NCBI GenBank assembly: GCA_035610365.1
Contig: CM069432.1
Location: 107,155,529 to 107,219,528, forward strand
Length of the DNA: 64,000 nucleotides
Direction: 5' to 3'
From: Aquatica leii
Taxonomy: Eukaryota > Arthropoda > Insecta > Coleoptera > Lampyridae
Shown: positions 33,701 to 45,700 of the stretch, in pieces
Numbering within the stretch: the first letter of the stretch is position 1
Layout of the letters: each line of letters opens with the position of its first letter
The notes under the pieces: model-generated
Database searches by the model: none
What the model was told of the DNA's origin: nothing
What the model saw: only the letters and a program-made list of their open reading frames with translations
Made by a program: the position numbers and the translations under genes

Positions 33701-34629
33701 ACATACCACGATTGACTACAAAACAATCCAACCGACCAAACTACCCTTCCAACACTAGTGATGTACAAGAAAACATTATTTCTTATTGGAAACAAGCAGT
33801 ATACATCCCTATCTTAGATTTTATTATCACTGATCTTATAGATCGATTTGCCAAAGAATCAATGGAGTGCTACTCTTTAAACGTTTTAGTGCCAACAAAT
33901 CTTGACGCAGTCTCAGATTTACAAACGACTAAAGCAAATATTGAACAAATTTGTGACAGATACTCTACTCTGTTATCTCATAATAGAGATACAATCGTGA
34001 TGAAAGTTGTCAATGAAATATTTTCAATAAAAAAAAGTGCTGATTATGAACATTTTAAAAAATTAAATAAAGCTTTGCAAGCCTATGTTACCTGTGATGA
34101 AAAATGCTATCCACTTTTAAAGTCTTTGTTGCAAATTTTGACTACTTTACCAATATCTGCAGCAACTGCAGAGCGGAGCTTCTCAACTCTAAGAAGACTC
34201 AAGACCTGGATGAGGTCAAGAATGACGGAAGACCGATTAACTGGGCTTGCTTTACTCTATATACATCGAGATATTGATGTCAACATTGGACATGTAATTA
34301 ATAGATTTGCTAGTTTAAGAAGTAGGAAGCTTGAGTTTGTTTTATAAGCTCCAACTAACTGTTTAGGACTTATTATTCATTAATACATATATCAAATTAA
34401 TAATAAAATAGTAATAGAAAAATGGATCTGCAAACTATTGTTCTATAATCACTTTCCCAGTTCTATCTTGTACAACGTACAAAATAGATTAAATATAATC
34501 AAAAGATTATGAGGATTCTCTTTCGCCAAGTAGGAACCCTATGTCTCTTTGGGGGGGGGGGACAGTGGGGTTTTTTAGGGCTCCCCTTTGGTGCGCCCCC
34601 TGCTCATCAAAACTCTGGATCCGCCACTA
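30745..34629 (+). mobile_element. hAT transposon, nearly complete, with 8-bp TSD
   Basis: The 3885-bp element starts caacggcggatacaga and ends tctggatccgccacta, and both ends carry an inverted gcagggggcgc block. The 8-bp duplication aatctaag lies at 30737-30744 and 34630-34637. The ends are strikingly GC-rich compared with the surroundings. It encodes a transposase broken by one frameshift. Near 31345-31410 short agtagcg/agtagc units recur, possibly subterminal transposase-binding repeats. Confidence 0.9.
31853..34347 (+). CDS. hAT transposase (TTF zinc finger, DUF4371, hATC), one frameshift
   Basis: ATG at 31853 (MDRFLVKKRKIN). The first frame (213 codons) has the TTF-type finger region CSYFKKYPWLVFSEVKNGLF followed by CKYCAIF. 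The frame shifts near 32455-32490 in a T-run (cggtttttgaaaatc), and the second frame (to 34347) carries the DUF4371 part with YYSVIFDETTDVSHTSQLSL (first catalytic Asp), CVGIGCDGCSVNISAARG (second Asp), CKNHALNLS, ETRWVERHES, and the hATC dimerisation end TLPISAATAERSFSTLRRLK and LTGLALLYIHRDI. Total length of about 830 residues is plausible for this family. With one base corrected the gene would look intact. The frameshift could be real or a homopolymer sequencing error. Confidence 0.9.
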
Positions 34630-34637
34630 AATCTAAG

Positions 34638-35796
34638 TAAGTACAAATGGTAGATATAGGGGTTAAGTAGAACAAAGTGCAAGGTTTGTTTTTTTTTTAC
34701 TTTTAATGTTGTGCTTACTTTTGTGATTCGCTATCATTATTATCGTTACTTTTAATTTTAGTGTAGTTTATAATAATTATTTAAATATAGAAAAACGGGA
34801 TAGATATAGAGTAAATGTAAAACCATTTCTCAAACCCCCGGTGCCAGTTTATTTCGATTTCCCAAGGCTGTTGCAAGATAATTCATAAAATTGGCGTTAC
34901 TAGATGTCGATTATTTATATATTTTTTAATTTATATTAACTAATACCATGTAATTGATTCGAATTATGTATCTTCGAAGCTTGGATAAATGCATTTGGAT
35001 GCCTGTATTTACTGGAATCAATGCCCGAGCGCAAATATTTTGGCGCCATCTAGAAGCATATTTGATTTAAACTTGCGTATTCAACTTCATCTTCAAAAGT
35101 ACCGACCAAAGCTGTCCCTACTTTGTTATTTATACGTGATAAACTCGTAGTAACTAGCGCAAGAAAAATATTTAGAACAAACATCAAAGGAACCGACAAG
35201 GAGTGAACCTGCTGCATTATACTGTGATTATACTGTGTTAATATAATTAAACTAAGTGTCTATACGCAGCTTTGCTACATAGCTCTGGATCCGCGGCTGA
35301 ATAATTAACCAGCTAAAAAGTAACTGTTTCTGGTAGTTGCAGCATGTCATACAGAATTTTTCTCGCGGTAAATTTTATATGGCACTTTATTTTTTTTTAA
35401 ATTTGCTTAGAAACGGTATTAATGAAGAAATCAAACACAATTTTAAATCTTTACAAACACTTATGACTACCTTTATGCTAATGCAACTATTTTTATTACG
35501 CCTGATTTTTGGAAAATAAAACCTTCATATACTTATCAATAGTCTGATGTATCCAAAGGATGTTCATTCTTCTCAGATCCATAGCTGGAAATTTTCAAAT
35601 GCACAGCTACCGCAGTGATAAAACAAAAATAAATAGCATAATTAGGAAATCAATCTATTAGTGAGACATGAATCAGGCGGTTAAGTTGATGTAATTATAC
35701 CCCTACATATGCTACGGTTATTATCCTCACTCGACAATGAAATATTTGAAATGGCAATTCGTTTCAAAACATTTAACAGTGTAAATATTTTGATAG
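34638..35796. other. Non-genic stretch with a solo hAT end
   Basis: No gene recognised. The segment ctctggatccgcggctga at 35283-35300 resembles the right terminus of the hAT element at 34615-34629 (tctggatccgccact), so a decayed relative may end here. No partner end was found. Confidence 0.3.
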
Positions 35797-35804
35797 CTAG
35801 TACC

Positions 35805-36570
35805 TAGTGATGCGACAGACGTCTGTTTCTGCTTCCGCAACTGCGGAAGTTCTGTATCTTTTTTGACATCCGTTTCTGTTTCTGCTTCCGTAACTTTTAT
35901 AACGGAAATTTGAGAACTTTACGACCGCAAAAAGAAAGCGCGCGGATGGTAGATGAGTGTGCTTAGGACCCGAAATTTGTTTAACGCGTCACTGATACGG
36001 TATACCTTCTCCCAGAAGGTGCGCAACTCAAATGAAGTCTAACCTATACGTCATCATGTATGATGAATTCATCATTACAAGTGTTAGAATCTATCTTAAG
36101 TATGAATGAAGACCAGCAAGACTCGATTACAAATAACGAGAATGACAATCTACCTTTGGAGACACAGTCATAACTACAAGAGTACAAAAAAACGATTGCC
36201 TTTGCATGAAGATTTCCTTATGTCGTGGAAATTAAATTCATACAAATATACTAATGTTTTGCCATTAGTGCTCCAATATTTATCTGCTTCTCCCAGCAAC
36301 GTCGCCAGTGTGCAATTATTTAGTGGAGCTGGTTTTATATATGAAGAACACCGGAACAGATTGTTAGGTGTAAAAGCAGCCAATGTGCTTTTTATAAATA
36401 TAATTTACCTTTATACTTAATTTTAAATATTAGTTTTATTAAAAATTGTATTTGTCAAAAATTGTGCTTTTTTTCCATGTATTAAACGCCCGCTTCCGTA
36501 TTCGTTTCTGTTTCCGCTAAAATTTACTTTTTACATCTGTTTCCGTTTAGACACTTCCGTTGCATCACTA
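35805..36570 (+). mobile_element. hAT deletion derivative, 766 bp
   Basis: Ends tagtgatgcgac and gttgcatcacta form terminal inverted repeats. The flanking 8-mers ctagtacc (35797-35804) and ctactacc (36571-36578) match at 7 of 8 positions. Several gtttctgcttccg-like repeats occur subterminally. Inside, the frame at about 36190-36420 reads LPLVLQYLSASPSNVASVQL and FSGAGFIYEEHRNRL, the hATC dimerisation end of a BED-finger-type hAT transposase. The rest of the gene is deleted. Confidence 0.8.
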
Positions 36571-36578
36571 CTACTACC

Positions 36579-37005
36579 TATATATGTACTGAATATTATC
36601 AAAAATTCAGAATTATCACAGCAAAAGCAAATAAGTTTTCTTGAACTATTCTGAAGATATAAAATTATTTAAATTTAAATCGTAAAATGGTGTCCCCATT
36701 ATAACTAGTAAAACGAGAAGTTACAAATGTTTCATACCACTCCTCAAATAACATCAAGCTACATTTCATTAATCAGAAATAACCAAAAGAACTATATATC
36801 TAAAGTTACTTCAGCTACCATATACTTTAAATGCAAAAAAAATTTAAATATTCGATTTGAAACAAGCCTAAAACCCAACACAATATACTTATAAACCACA
36901 TGCAAGCCATGTACCTTAAAATTACTTCATTTCCAAAATATTTATTTTAAAAAAACGTTCAAATCAGTTTAATGAAAAAATGTATTTTTTAATTTATAAA
37001 TTACA
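36579..37005. other. Spacer / eS17 3' flank
   Basis: AT-rich sequence downstream of the eS17 stop. No other feature was recognised. Confidence 0.4.
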
Positions 37006-37401
37006 TTAAGCACGTCTGTTAAACGCATTGGTAGCTGGTTGTGTCAATTGTAAACCGCTTATGTTGTTAAATTCCAACATTTTCAACATTTCTTTAGTTT
37101 CTGAATCTACTTCGATAATATCGTGCTCCAAAGCAGAAACTTCTGGAACGTAGTTGTCACGTCGTTCACGTTCTTCCTCTTGCAACTTAATCGAAATACC
37201 CCGAACTTGAGAATGACGAAGTCTTTTCATTAAATGCGTCACAAAACCGGCAATCTTGTTACGAAGAGGTTTAGTAGGAATAATAGCAATTTCTTCACAA
37301 ATTCTTTTATTTGTGTGAAAATCAAGAGTTAAACGGGTATAATACTTCTCAATTATAACTTTGGAAGCTTTCTTTACAGTTTTTGTACGAACACGACCCA
37401 T
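37006..37401 (-). CDS. RpS17: 40S ribosomal protein S17 (eS17)
   Basis: A 131-codon intact frame beginning [20 protein letters not shown], followed by [20 protein letters not shown] and [20 protein letters not shown]. This is the strongly conserved eS17 sequence, with the usual length of about 130-135 residues. It is a component of the small ribosomal subunit. The C-terminus ([17 protein letters not shown]) is typical of insects. The coding part has no intron, but a short intron lies just before the ATG, so it is probably the functional gene and not a retrocopy. The start codon is fixed by MGRVRTK. Confidence 0.97.
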   Translation of the reverse strand: MGRVRTKTVKKASKVIIEKYYTRLTLDFHTNKRICEEIAIIPTKPLRNKIAGFVTHLMKRLRHSQVRGISIKLQEEERERRDNYVPEVSALEHDIIEVDSETKEMLKMLEFNNISGLQLTQPATNAFNRRA

Positions 37402-37541
37402 CTCTAAACGTAAAAATAAAAGTAGTTAAATAGTAAATAACAAAAAATACAAACTTACTTATTTTTTAAAATGCAATAATGTTTAGAAGTAATGAAGAAA
37501 ACGTGGTCCTCACAAGCCCTCTGTCAAAAAGAACAATAGTG
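37402..37541 (-). promoter_or_regulatory. eS17 5' UTR exon, short intron and TOP-like start
   Basis: On the minus strand a GTAAGT donor (37458-37453) and a GTTTAG acceptor (ending 37404) define a 55-bp intron two bases before the ATG. Upstream, the sequence gttctttttgacagag around 37525-37541 contains a pyrimidine tract like the TOP motif at the cap site of ribosomal protein genes. The exact transcription start is inferred. Confidence 0.5.
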
Positions 37542-37662
37542 CTGCACTCTATCAACTACTTGCTTAAAATCTGAAACTACTATGGTTGCGTTCAACAAAA
37601 CCTGAATTTAAGTATGTCCCTAAAGTGACATTTACACTACACTCAATATCTACTCAGGTTAA

Positions 37663-38336
37663 AGGCGAATGCACATATATACGATTTCCGATATCCGATA
37701 TACAAAACGTATTCTTTCCTTCGTACTAAAAATTGACATCATTCACACACATCCGAATTAAATACGTGTGTGAAGATAGCGACGGTCGAATTAAATAATG
37801 TACTATTATTGTTTTAACCTATAAAGTAAAATGGACAACGACGAATTTGTAACAATACGTCAAAAGTCTCTTTTGACATTCTTAAGTAATTAAAATGCAT
37901 CTCTTTATCTACAAGTCGCATTTCTTGTAACAAATTACAAAATACCTCTTGACTTTTACGATTTTTAAAAATATTTCTTGTCCAACCTTTCTTTTAATGA
38001 TTTTTCGCTTAGTTCTTCTTAAATATAATACTAGAAGAAGCACATTATTTATATCTTTTGCACATAAGCAGCTCTAGCAATTTCACCACTTATGTTCGTA
38101 ACTTAGAAGGTTATAAGTACATGAACAAAAGTATTTGTCATTTAAAAGCTGTATGACGTCACATAATTTGCACGACGTCGGGCAAAAGTTGAAGTTTTCT
38201 TAACTTCTTCCGACATCGGATGGAAGTTAATTTTAGTCTGACTGTTTTACCGCTGTAATTATTTTTGAATAGTTTAACCAATAGGAAGCCGTATAGTACA
38301 ATCGGACGTCGGATGTCGGACACATGTACAATCGCC
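37663..38336. mobile_element. piggyBac-type MITE upstream of eS17
   Basis: TTAA at 37659-37662 and at 38337-38340. The ends aggcgaatgcacatatatac and gtacaatcgcc form imperfect inverted repeats (ggcgaatgcacat against ggcgattgtacat), and subterminal copies of tccgatatccgata / gtcggatgtcgga follow. 674 bp, no coding sequence. It lies about 120 bp upstream of the eS17 start region. Confidence 0.7.
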
Positions 38337-38511
38337 TTAAGATTAGACTCTCTCATCTTTCCTTTTTGAATTCACAGTAGATCCAACGTTAATGACTAAC
38401 TTTATGAACCAACCATAGAAAAACTATAGGCTTTTGGTTCATACAACTTCATTTAATTTAATTTAACTTTAAGGAAAATTGAATTACTGATTTTAGTAGA
38501 AGACATTCATG

Positions 38512-39180
38512 CAGTGTTGTGCACTATTTAGATACAATGTGTCTGAGATAGTATCTAGATATTATATACGGTAATTAAATTGGTATCTAGGCACTACATT
38601 TTAAAAGTATCTATTATTTACATTCAGATACAAAATGTATGAATTACATCATCAGTAAATATAAATTAAGAATAATTGTTACCTTTATTTTATTAAATTT
38701 GTCATTTAAATTATTTTGAGTTAAATTTGATTGTAAACTGTTTGTTAACAAAAAAATGTAGCAATGGTAGTAAATTATTACTTATTGAATTCTTTTAGGT
38801 AATTTTTACCAGGGTTTTTAAGATTCTATTATTTTTGGATACAAGTGAAGATTTTTTTGTATTGGACCAAGCTACAGCAAATGATCGTAATGTTAATATG
38901 ACTCAGACTCAGGCTCTATCATTTTTAAATGATAAAAACAAAACATTGTTTTCATTAATTTTCGGTATCATTTGATTAAGTTACCTAGTACCGCTCCGGC
39001 AAAAAGGCTGTTTAGTTCCGGAGGTTAAATAATGACTCTAATAGTACCTATCTAATATTAGTATCTAGATACTAATTGCAAAAATAAGTAACGTAATGGT
39101 ACTGAGATAATAAGTATGTACGGTATCTAATACCCGTATCTAGATATACATATTTAATGACATATCTATGCACAACACTG
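38512..39180 (+). mobile_element. hAT deletion derivative, 669 bp
   Basis: Ends cagtgttgtgca and tgcacaacactg are perfect inverted repeats. The 8-bp duplication cattcatg lies at 38504-38511 and 39181-39188. The interior retains LPSTAPAKRLFSSGG (near 38975-39030), the hATC signature, followed by stops. Repeats of gtatctagata occur near both ends and may be transposase-binding sites. Confidence 0.85.
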
Positions 39181-39188
39181 CATTCATG

Positions 39189-41211
39189 CAATAACTTTTC
39201 ATTTAATTTTTTTTTGACGTTAAAGTTAAATGAATTTGCATTTACGCATGCTCACGTTTTAGCTTTAGCCAACTTAAACTTTGTCTTTGTAACTACTGTA
39301 ACTATATAAGAGACTGTCTGTGATTACGATAATTACTAAGTTTGCTGTACGTGTTTATTATGTGTTCGAAATATACTTTTTTAATTGATAAAAACCATCT
39401 GGTCACACATTTTCGCTTTTTAATTAGATACTATAACCAACCTATTCAATCTACTAATGTAGACAACTGCGCAAACGTAAATAATGTATAAATTGTTTGC
39501 ATTAACGAAAAAAATTCTGTTAAAAATAAAGTTAAAATAATAATAATAATAAAATAAAGTAACCTGCGCCATAATAAGCAGATAATAATACGTATGCGAA
39601 GATATGTTGACAATATTTTTATCAGTTTTGATTCCTAAGACTTAAAATTAAATTAGTGATTAAAAACATCGTAGTCGTTCAAACTAAATTGACTTATGGA
39701 AGCAAGTGTTTCTAAACAGTGATGTTAAAAACAAATAAAAATTAAAAATTGCAATTGATGCGTATGTGCAAACATGGACTCTCCATGATGTTACATATTT
39801 AAAAAACACGGATTACCTAGAAAATAATAGTAACGGCCGTTATCTGGTAAAGTGCCGGCAATATTATCATATGCTTGCTTGTTAAATAAAAGATACCATA
39901 TCTAATCGACATACAGAAAGTACATGCAATACCATTACAGGCAGAGCTCGATCGTAATTGTCAGCAGTATATTCTATGACAGGTAAATATCATTGTCATG
40001 TTTATATGTTAGTGGTATATTATAAACATAATTGCATAAAGATTGCTTGTTATTCTGTTAACCTTAAAGGTAACTTAACTGAATAGTTTTTTTTGCGCTC
40101 TCTGGCTATTTTTTTTTCATATTTAACATGTAATTTCTTGTTTACAGGGCATTTTTTTAAATAAGTAGCAGAAAGGAGTTTGTGGAGTCGGAAGACCTTG
40201 TGAAATTGACACTATAGATAAGCACAAATTTTTTATAACCAAGGTGTATTACCCACTAATAATACTATATCTAATATTCACATTTGCACTTAAATTTTGA
40301 TCCAACCTAGAAAAGTAGTGCTGATGCAACTTGTTATGCTTCGTTTTTTCAAAAACCCTGTTAAATAACTTTGTAAAAAACAATAATAATCTTCAAGTTG
40401 AATTAAAGCAAGACCAAAACTCTAAAAAATCACATAAAAAACGAAAACTATCTACCTTTGTAATAACGTTTTTATATACATTTTTTCAGTGCTTTAAAAT
40501 GAAAAATTTTGTTAAATATATATTTTGTGCTGTAATCTTTAGTATATGTAAATATAACTTATTCTATGTATGGTTTTAATATAAATGATTGTTTAGTTAG
40601 TTAGTATTATTTAGTGATAACAATAATTTATTTCTTAAAATTTGTGGTTAGTTATTTAATAAAATGTATTCATATGTGTAATGCCTTTTCACTAATTTGA
40701 ATAAGTTGGAATTACATGCCTTTTGCATCTTGGGCCTTTTAAAAGTGACAGCTGCAATAATGTTACCGAGTCTAACAGCATGGCTAGAACTTATAGGAGC
40801 CTATGCAACGTTTGTAGTTTTAATGTATAGAAATAACTTAATTATGTTTCTAATTGTCCATTATTAATAATAATTTTAGTAACATTATATTAAAATTTTT
40901 CTAGTTTTAAAAAAACAGTTCAATATCATTAAATTAGAGAATCAAATGCTTAGGCTTTCTGTAAATGCACTAAGCAACTAAGCTTATCTGACTTAATAAA
41001 TTCTACGTTACACTACACAAATACACAACTGCAATGCAAATTCAATACAATTACACAACCATTTATGTAAATGCTATTTAAATTTTTATAAAATTTATGT
41101 ACAGCATAATCTATTTTATAGTAGCGGCAACACAGCTCTAAAGATTGTAAAAAAATTGGGTATAATAACCACTATTTAACTGTCATATGTCAGTTTGAGT
41201 TCAATATAAAC
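39189..41211. other. Non-genic stretch upstream of Homer
   Basis: About 2 kb of AT-rich sequence. A frame at 40331-40579 (rich in Lys, Phe, Asn) is not recognised. The Homer promoter should lie towards the right end, but no TATA box or other element can be assigned with confidence. Confidence 0.4.
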
Positions 41212-41265
41212 ATGGCGTTGACGTTAACGAAGTTTTTGATAATCTGTGACAATTACCTGTTCTAA
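41212..41265 (+). promoter_or_regulatory. Upstream ORF in the Homer 5' leader
   Basis: ATG at 41212 in good context (aaacATGG) opens a 17-codon frame (MALTLTKFLI...) that stops with TAA at 41263-41265, 44 bases before the Homer ATG. If it is in the transcript it could dampen Homer translation. Its presence in the mRNA is assumed. Confidence 0.45.
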
Positions 41266-41309
41266 GGGTTTTATTATTATCTATTTGTTTATATTAAAAA
41301 TTGTTATAA

Positions 41310-42337
41310 ATGACGTCAGGAAAGGACGCGATGGGGTGCGTAATATAAATTTTTGTTTCACTAATGTTTTATATAATTAATACAAATAAACTACTTCTCA
41401 TAGTTTATGTTATTATTTGTTCAAAAGTTATTAATTCTGTGAGTCAGAAACGACTTTAATTCTACATTGTTTGTCAGTCTGCTGTAGGAAACAATAAATT
41501 GTGTATTACTCTGTGGAAAGAACCACTCCCATTTTACTAATATAAATGTTATTTGTTTTAGGGAACAACCTATTTTCACTTGTAAAGCCCATGTGTTTCA
41601 CATTGATCCAAAAACAAAACGTTCATGGATGCCAGCATCAACTACTGCAGTTAATGTATCTTTCTTCTATGATTCTTCTCGTAGTCTGTATCGTATTATA
41701 AGTGTCGAAGGATCAAAGGCTGTTATTAACAGCACAGTTACACCTAACATGACTTTTACAAAAACATCCCAGAAATTTGGTCAGTGGTCTGATGTTCGTG
41801 CCAACACGGTGTATGGCCTCGGATTTTCTTCTGAGTCAGAATTGCAAAAGGTAAATTTTCCTACAGCCTCGTATGATTTGCATTTTTTTAAATATATTTT
41901 AGTTTATAGATAAGTTTAATGAAGTCAAAGAGGCTACACGTTCTGCTATTAGTAAAGTTACAGCTAACGGAGCTGCTACACCTGTTACTAGTGCTAATGC
42001 AAGTCCTATCACAGCAAGAGCTACAGTTGCTCCTGATTCTACAACTGAAAACCTTTTGGAACCACCTGGTAAATACTTTGAAAAGTAATTGCTAAATTTA
42101 CTTGAAAGGTATCCTAGGTATGATTAATACTTCTAATAAAACTGAAGAAGATATGCCTCATTTGAGAAGTCATTCTCTATCAGGTTTGCCAAGTAATGAA
42201 AGTCCCAGTCATCAAGGTAAAGGTGAAAAAAGTTCTTATGGACAACCTGGAAGTGCTACAGCTGGAGGAAATGCACAACTTGATGGTGCTCAATTAAAAT
42301 ACGAAAATGATAGGCTTAAATTGGCATTAGCACAAAG
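41310..42337 (+). CDS. homer: Homer scaffold protein, first four coding exons (3' incomplete)
   Basis: Exons: 41310-41335, 41562-41850, 41903-42068 and 42109-42337, all with GT...AG introns and consistent phase. Exons 1-2 encode [20 protein letters not shown] and the EVH1 domain: [60 protein letters not shown], nearly the invariant Homer EVH1, which binds PPxxF-type ligands such as mGluR and IP3 receptors at synapses. Exons 3-4 are a Ser/Thr/Ala-rich linker ending [12 protein letters not shown], the start of the coiled coil. The C-terminal coiled-coil exons that mediate tetramerisation were not found in the remaining 21 kb, so the next intron is very long or the gene is broken. A pogo element lies within that region. 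Confidence 0.93.
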
Positions 42338-43099
42338 GTAAGAATTCTTGAAGTTTTATAACATACATAAATTCAAATAAGTTTAACTTTTAATGCATTA
42401 ATCTGTTTTTATTTACTGTATTGATAGTGTGGTGTGATACAAAAAAAAACAATTACTTTTGTACCTATGTATTTGAACTGTCTGCGCACTTTTATGTATA
42501 TTTTTTTCTAAAATGCTTATAAAACCGTTTTTGTTCTTTTATTTTTATAATTATTCTTAATAAAATAAATAAACATTAGGGCTTTTTCTATAAGATCTAA
42601 GTACATATAGTGATTTATTATATGGTTTATTTCACAAACATGGACAATTTAGATCTCGCGTTTATTATACATAACAATAGTAACATTTTAGTTTAAGAAA
42701 CTATATGAAATGAAAAGTCATTGTTTTTATTCTGGTTCAACAAATTTTTTTAAGTAAAATGTGTTTTATCTCGCTCTTTAAATTTAAATTTCTCTCGAAA
42801 TTGTTCAATGGATTCGTCCAGACGAAAATTCCATCGCAATTACATACATATTTACTTTCTTTTTGTATTATATGAAATAAAAGTAATTATAAAGATTTTT
42901 TTATAAATAAAACTGATTTTTTGGGTCAGTTGGGAGTGCCTTGTGACAACGCGTTTTGTGATTCGTTGATTTAAAAACCCACCAAACATCGTTCACGAGC
43001 GTTGAATTTGTTTGGCGTCAAAAGACGTTCGGCCAATTTACTGTGTGGTGATTGTTTTGGTGTGGTATTTTGATGCGTTTTGTTTACTTTTTAATAATA
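42338..43099. other. Intronic/non-genic stretch after Homer exon 4
   Basis: AT-rich. No feature recognised before the pogo element. Confidence 0.4.
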
Positions 43100-45172
43100 C
43101 AGTAGGGCCTCGGTAATCCGGACTTCCGTTTGTTCGGTGATCGCTGTAATCCGACCGGGCAATGAGCTCAACTTAATTTTATTTATATAAAACTTTTACC
43201 AATTGAACGTAAATCGCTAGAATTCTTTCAATTTCTTTGTAAAGTTTATTTTTAAAATCAAAACAAAATTCTCTCACTAAAGACTATAATCTTTTGTCCT
43301 TGGCCGAGTATAATGGCAGCGTAGCCTAATACACTGGTCTTTGAATAAAATTAATATTTAATATAAGTCTTTTGTTTATCGCCTTTCGTGTAGTACGTAC
43401 AGTGTCACTTTAGCGCGCTCGCTAACATCATGGCGCCGCCACGTAAACATTAACATTAAAAGACAAATTGCGGATTATAGAAATGTTAGATAAAGGTGGC
43501 AGCTAACCTGTTATTGCTCGTAAGTTTGGTATAGGCAGGTCAACTGTAGGCGACATAAAGAAAAACAAAGATAAAATCGTGAAGTTTGTTAGCCTAACAG
43601 AACGTGGTCCCGGTGTACGAAAAACACTGAAGAAATCGGAAAATCCTGTTTTAGAAGATGCTTTATTTACGTGGTTTTTGCAACAAAGGCGATTGCATGT
43701 TCCTGTAAGTGGTGATATGATTTGTGAGAAAGCTCGTATTTTTCATCGCCAGATTACAAACTCCAATATCGGGTTTAATGCAAGCCGGGGATGGTTAGAC
43801 AAATTTAAAAAACGCCACGGAATAAGACGTTTAAAAATGGCCGGTGAAAAACTGTCAAATGATGAAGCCGCTATCGGACCATTCCAACTAGAGTTACAGA
43901 AAGTTATTTAAAGAAAAAAATTTGGCGGAACAGGTTTACAATGCTGACGAATCTGGTTTATACTGGCGATTATTGCCAGATCATACTTTAGCCTCTGGCA
44001 ATGAGCAGTCGGCTTCCGGAAGGAAAATGATGAAGATGAGAGTGACATTAATGCTTTGTGCAAATGCGGCTGGAACCCATAAACTTCAATTACTTGTTAA
44101 CGGAAAATCAAAAAACCCGCGGGCATTTAAATCAATACGTCTTCCTGTTTGTTATCGTGCACAAAAAATGCTTGGGTTACGAAAAACTTGTTTCTCGAGT
44201 GGTTTAAAACCGAATTTGTTCCCGCGGTCCGTCGCCATCTTTCGTCTGTGAATTTGCTTCCTCAGGCACTGTTATTGTTCGATGATTGTCTTGGGCATCC
44301 ATCAGCAGATGAACTTGTCTCTGAAGACGGCAACATTTTTGCAATGTTCCTGCCACCTAACACCACGGCGTGTATACAACCAATGGATCAAAACGTTATA
44401 CAAAATGTGAAGTTAAATTACCGCAAATCACTTTTGGTTAACTGTCTTGCATTATGTTCTGATAACCTTATGGACTCATTAAAATCGATAACTTTAAAGG
44501 ACACAGTTTTTATTTTGGCTAATTGCTGGGCCAATGTTAAGGCATCGCTAATTAACAAATCATAGAAAAACTTGCATCCTGGATTTTTCACTGATAATGA
44601 CGAATCAGAAAATGATGTTCCTGTAGCCCAGCTTTTTAATAGGTTGAGGGGACCCAATGATCCTCAAATAAGTGAGGCAGAAGCTCAAGAATTGGTGAGG
44701 CCGAAAACGAGTTACAAAGATATGAAGTGTTAACTGATGAGGAGATTGTGCGAGGGGCAATGTTTGAGGACAATAGCGTTGAAGTTCACGCCTCCAAAAA
44801 AGTTGGTAATTTAGAGGCAGTAGGAGCTTTAAACACTGCTTTAAAATGGGCTGAAGATAACGAATTTGATAGCCACGAAGTTATGTTTCTCCGTCGACTT
44901 AGAGACCGGGCTTTTGAAATGAAGTGCGAAAATTATAAACAGAAGAGTATTACACACTTTTCCAAGAAGAATTAACTAATGTTTTATTTTAACTTACTGT
45001 TTTTCTTACATGGTTGTAATTTTGAACATGTACAATTTTGTCTTTATGCTTTAATTTAAAAATTGATTAAAGAAACTGAGGTTAAACATGTGTTTTATTA
45101 CTATTAAATATGGCATACTATAATCCGGAAAGGGTCTTGTTTTTGCCTCTCCGGATTAACGAGGTCCTACTG
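43100..45172 (+). mobile_element. pogo/Tigger-like transposon
   Basis: Terminal inverted repeats cagtagggcctcggtaatcc and the reverse complement of gattaacgaggtcctactg. The element is flanked by TA on both sides (43098-43099, 45173-45174), the Tc1/mariner/pogo target. Length 2073 bp. It contains one transposase gene with several disruptions. It lies 3' of the Homer exons, presumably in an intron. Confidence 0.9.
43430..44975 (+). pseudogene. Tigger transposase (CENP-B-like HTH, DDE_1), broken
   Basis: The start MAPPRKH is followed by a stop. The HTH part reads IARKFGIGRSTVGDIKKNK, then the second helix domain has NIGFNASRGWLDKFKKRHGI. After a frame break near 43910 the DDE_1 domain follows: QVYNADESGLYWRLLPDHTL with the first Asp, KMRVTLMLCANAAG, then in a new frame (44149 on) ALLLFDDCLGHP, FLPPNTTACIQPMDQNVI, and ILANCWANVKASLINKS. 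A stop at 44563-44565 and another frame (44727-44975) complete the trace. All expected blocks are there, but at least three frame changes and two stops make it inactive. Confidence 0.85.
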
Positions 45173-45481
45173 TATTTACGTTTTTTTGATAAGTAACGCT
45201 ATATCTAACATAACCTAAAATACCGGATTTTCAGGTGATGTGTGTAATGTGAAATTGCGCGAATTTGTATTCGGTCACTGCGCAGTTGCTCACGTGAAAT
45301 GGAATTTATATTGACTATTCACGATTAATGTGTTTTTTTACAGTTTTGTTTTTTTTTAAATTACTAATATAACGGGGGTTATCATATAATAATATTTACA
45401 ATATATGTATATAAGTTTGGTAGATTTTTGATAGAGTGGGAAACTGGGCACTGCTAGAAGCTTATATTTATTTATAACAGC

Positions 45482-45700
45482 ACTAACCAACTATTTATAA
45501 AAAAGAGCTTGCCCCAGGGCGGCACAATTTCATTCAAACTGTTTACAGTGGCACTGAAACATGTTTTTAAACGACTACCATGGAAGAACAAAGGTATCAT
45601 TGTAAAAGGAATGGGACTAAACCATCTCCTCTTTGCCAATATTGGCCTTATCATACTCACAATTATTTTTGAATTTACATTCAGTGTATATTGTTTGTTT
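45482..45700 (+). pseudogene. LINE reverse transcriptase fragment
   Basis: The frame reads LPQGGTISFKLFTVALKHVF, then KRLPWKNKGIIVKGMGLNHL and LFAN. This is the B-C region of a non-LTR RT (LPQGDTISPKLFTAxLExxF ... HLRFADD). The catalytic DD is lost. It is a short dead fragment. Confidence 0.65.

Noticed and set aside
36174..36383. Minus frame of 69 codons
   Set aside because: Antisense of the hATC remnant in the element at 35805-36570.
40331..40579. 82-codon frame rich in Lys and Phe
   Set aside because: No recognisable motif or splice support; composition is as expected of AT-rich spacer.
41593..41913. Homer frame starting at an internal Met and reading into the intron
   Set aside because: Splice sites at 41561/41562 and 41850/41851 with EVH1 homology fix the exon; the tail [11 protein letters not shown] is intronic.
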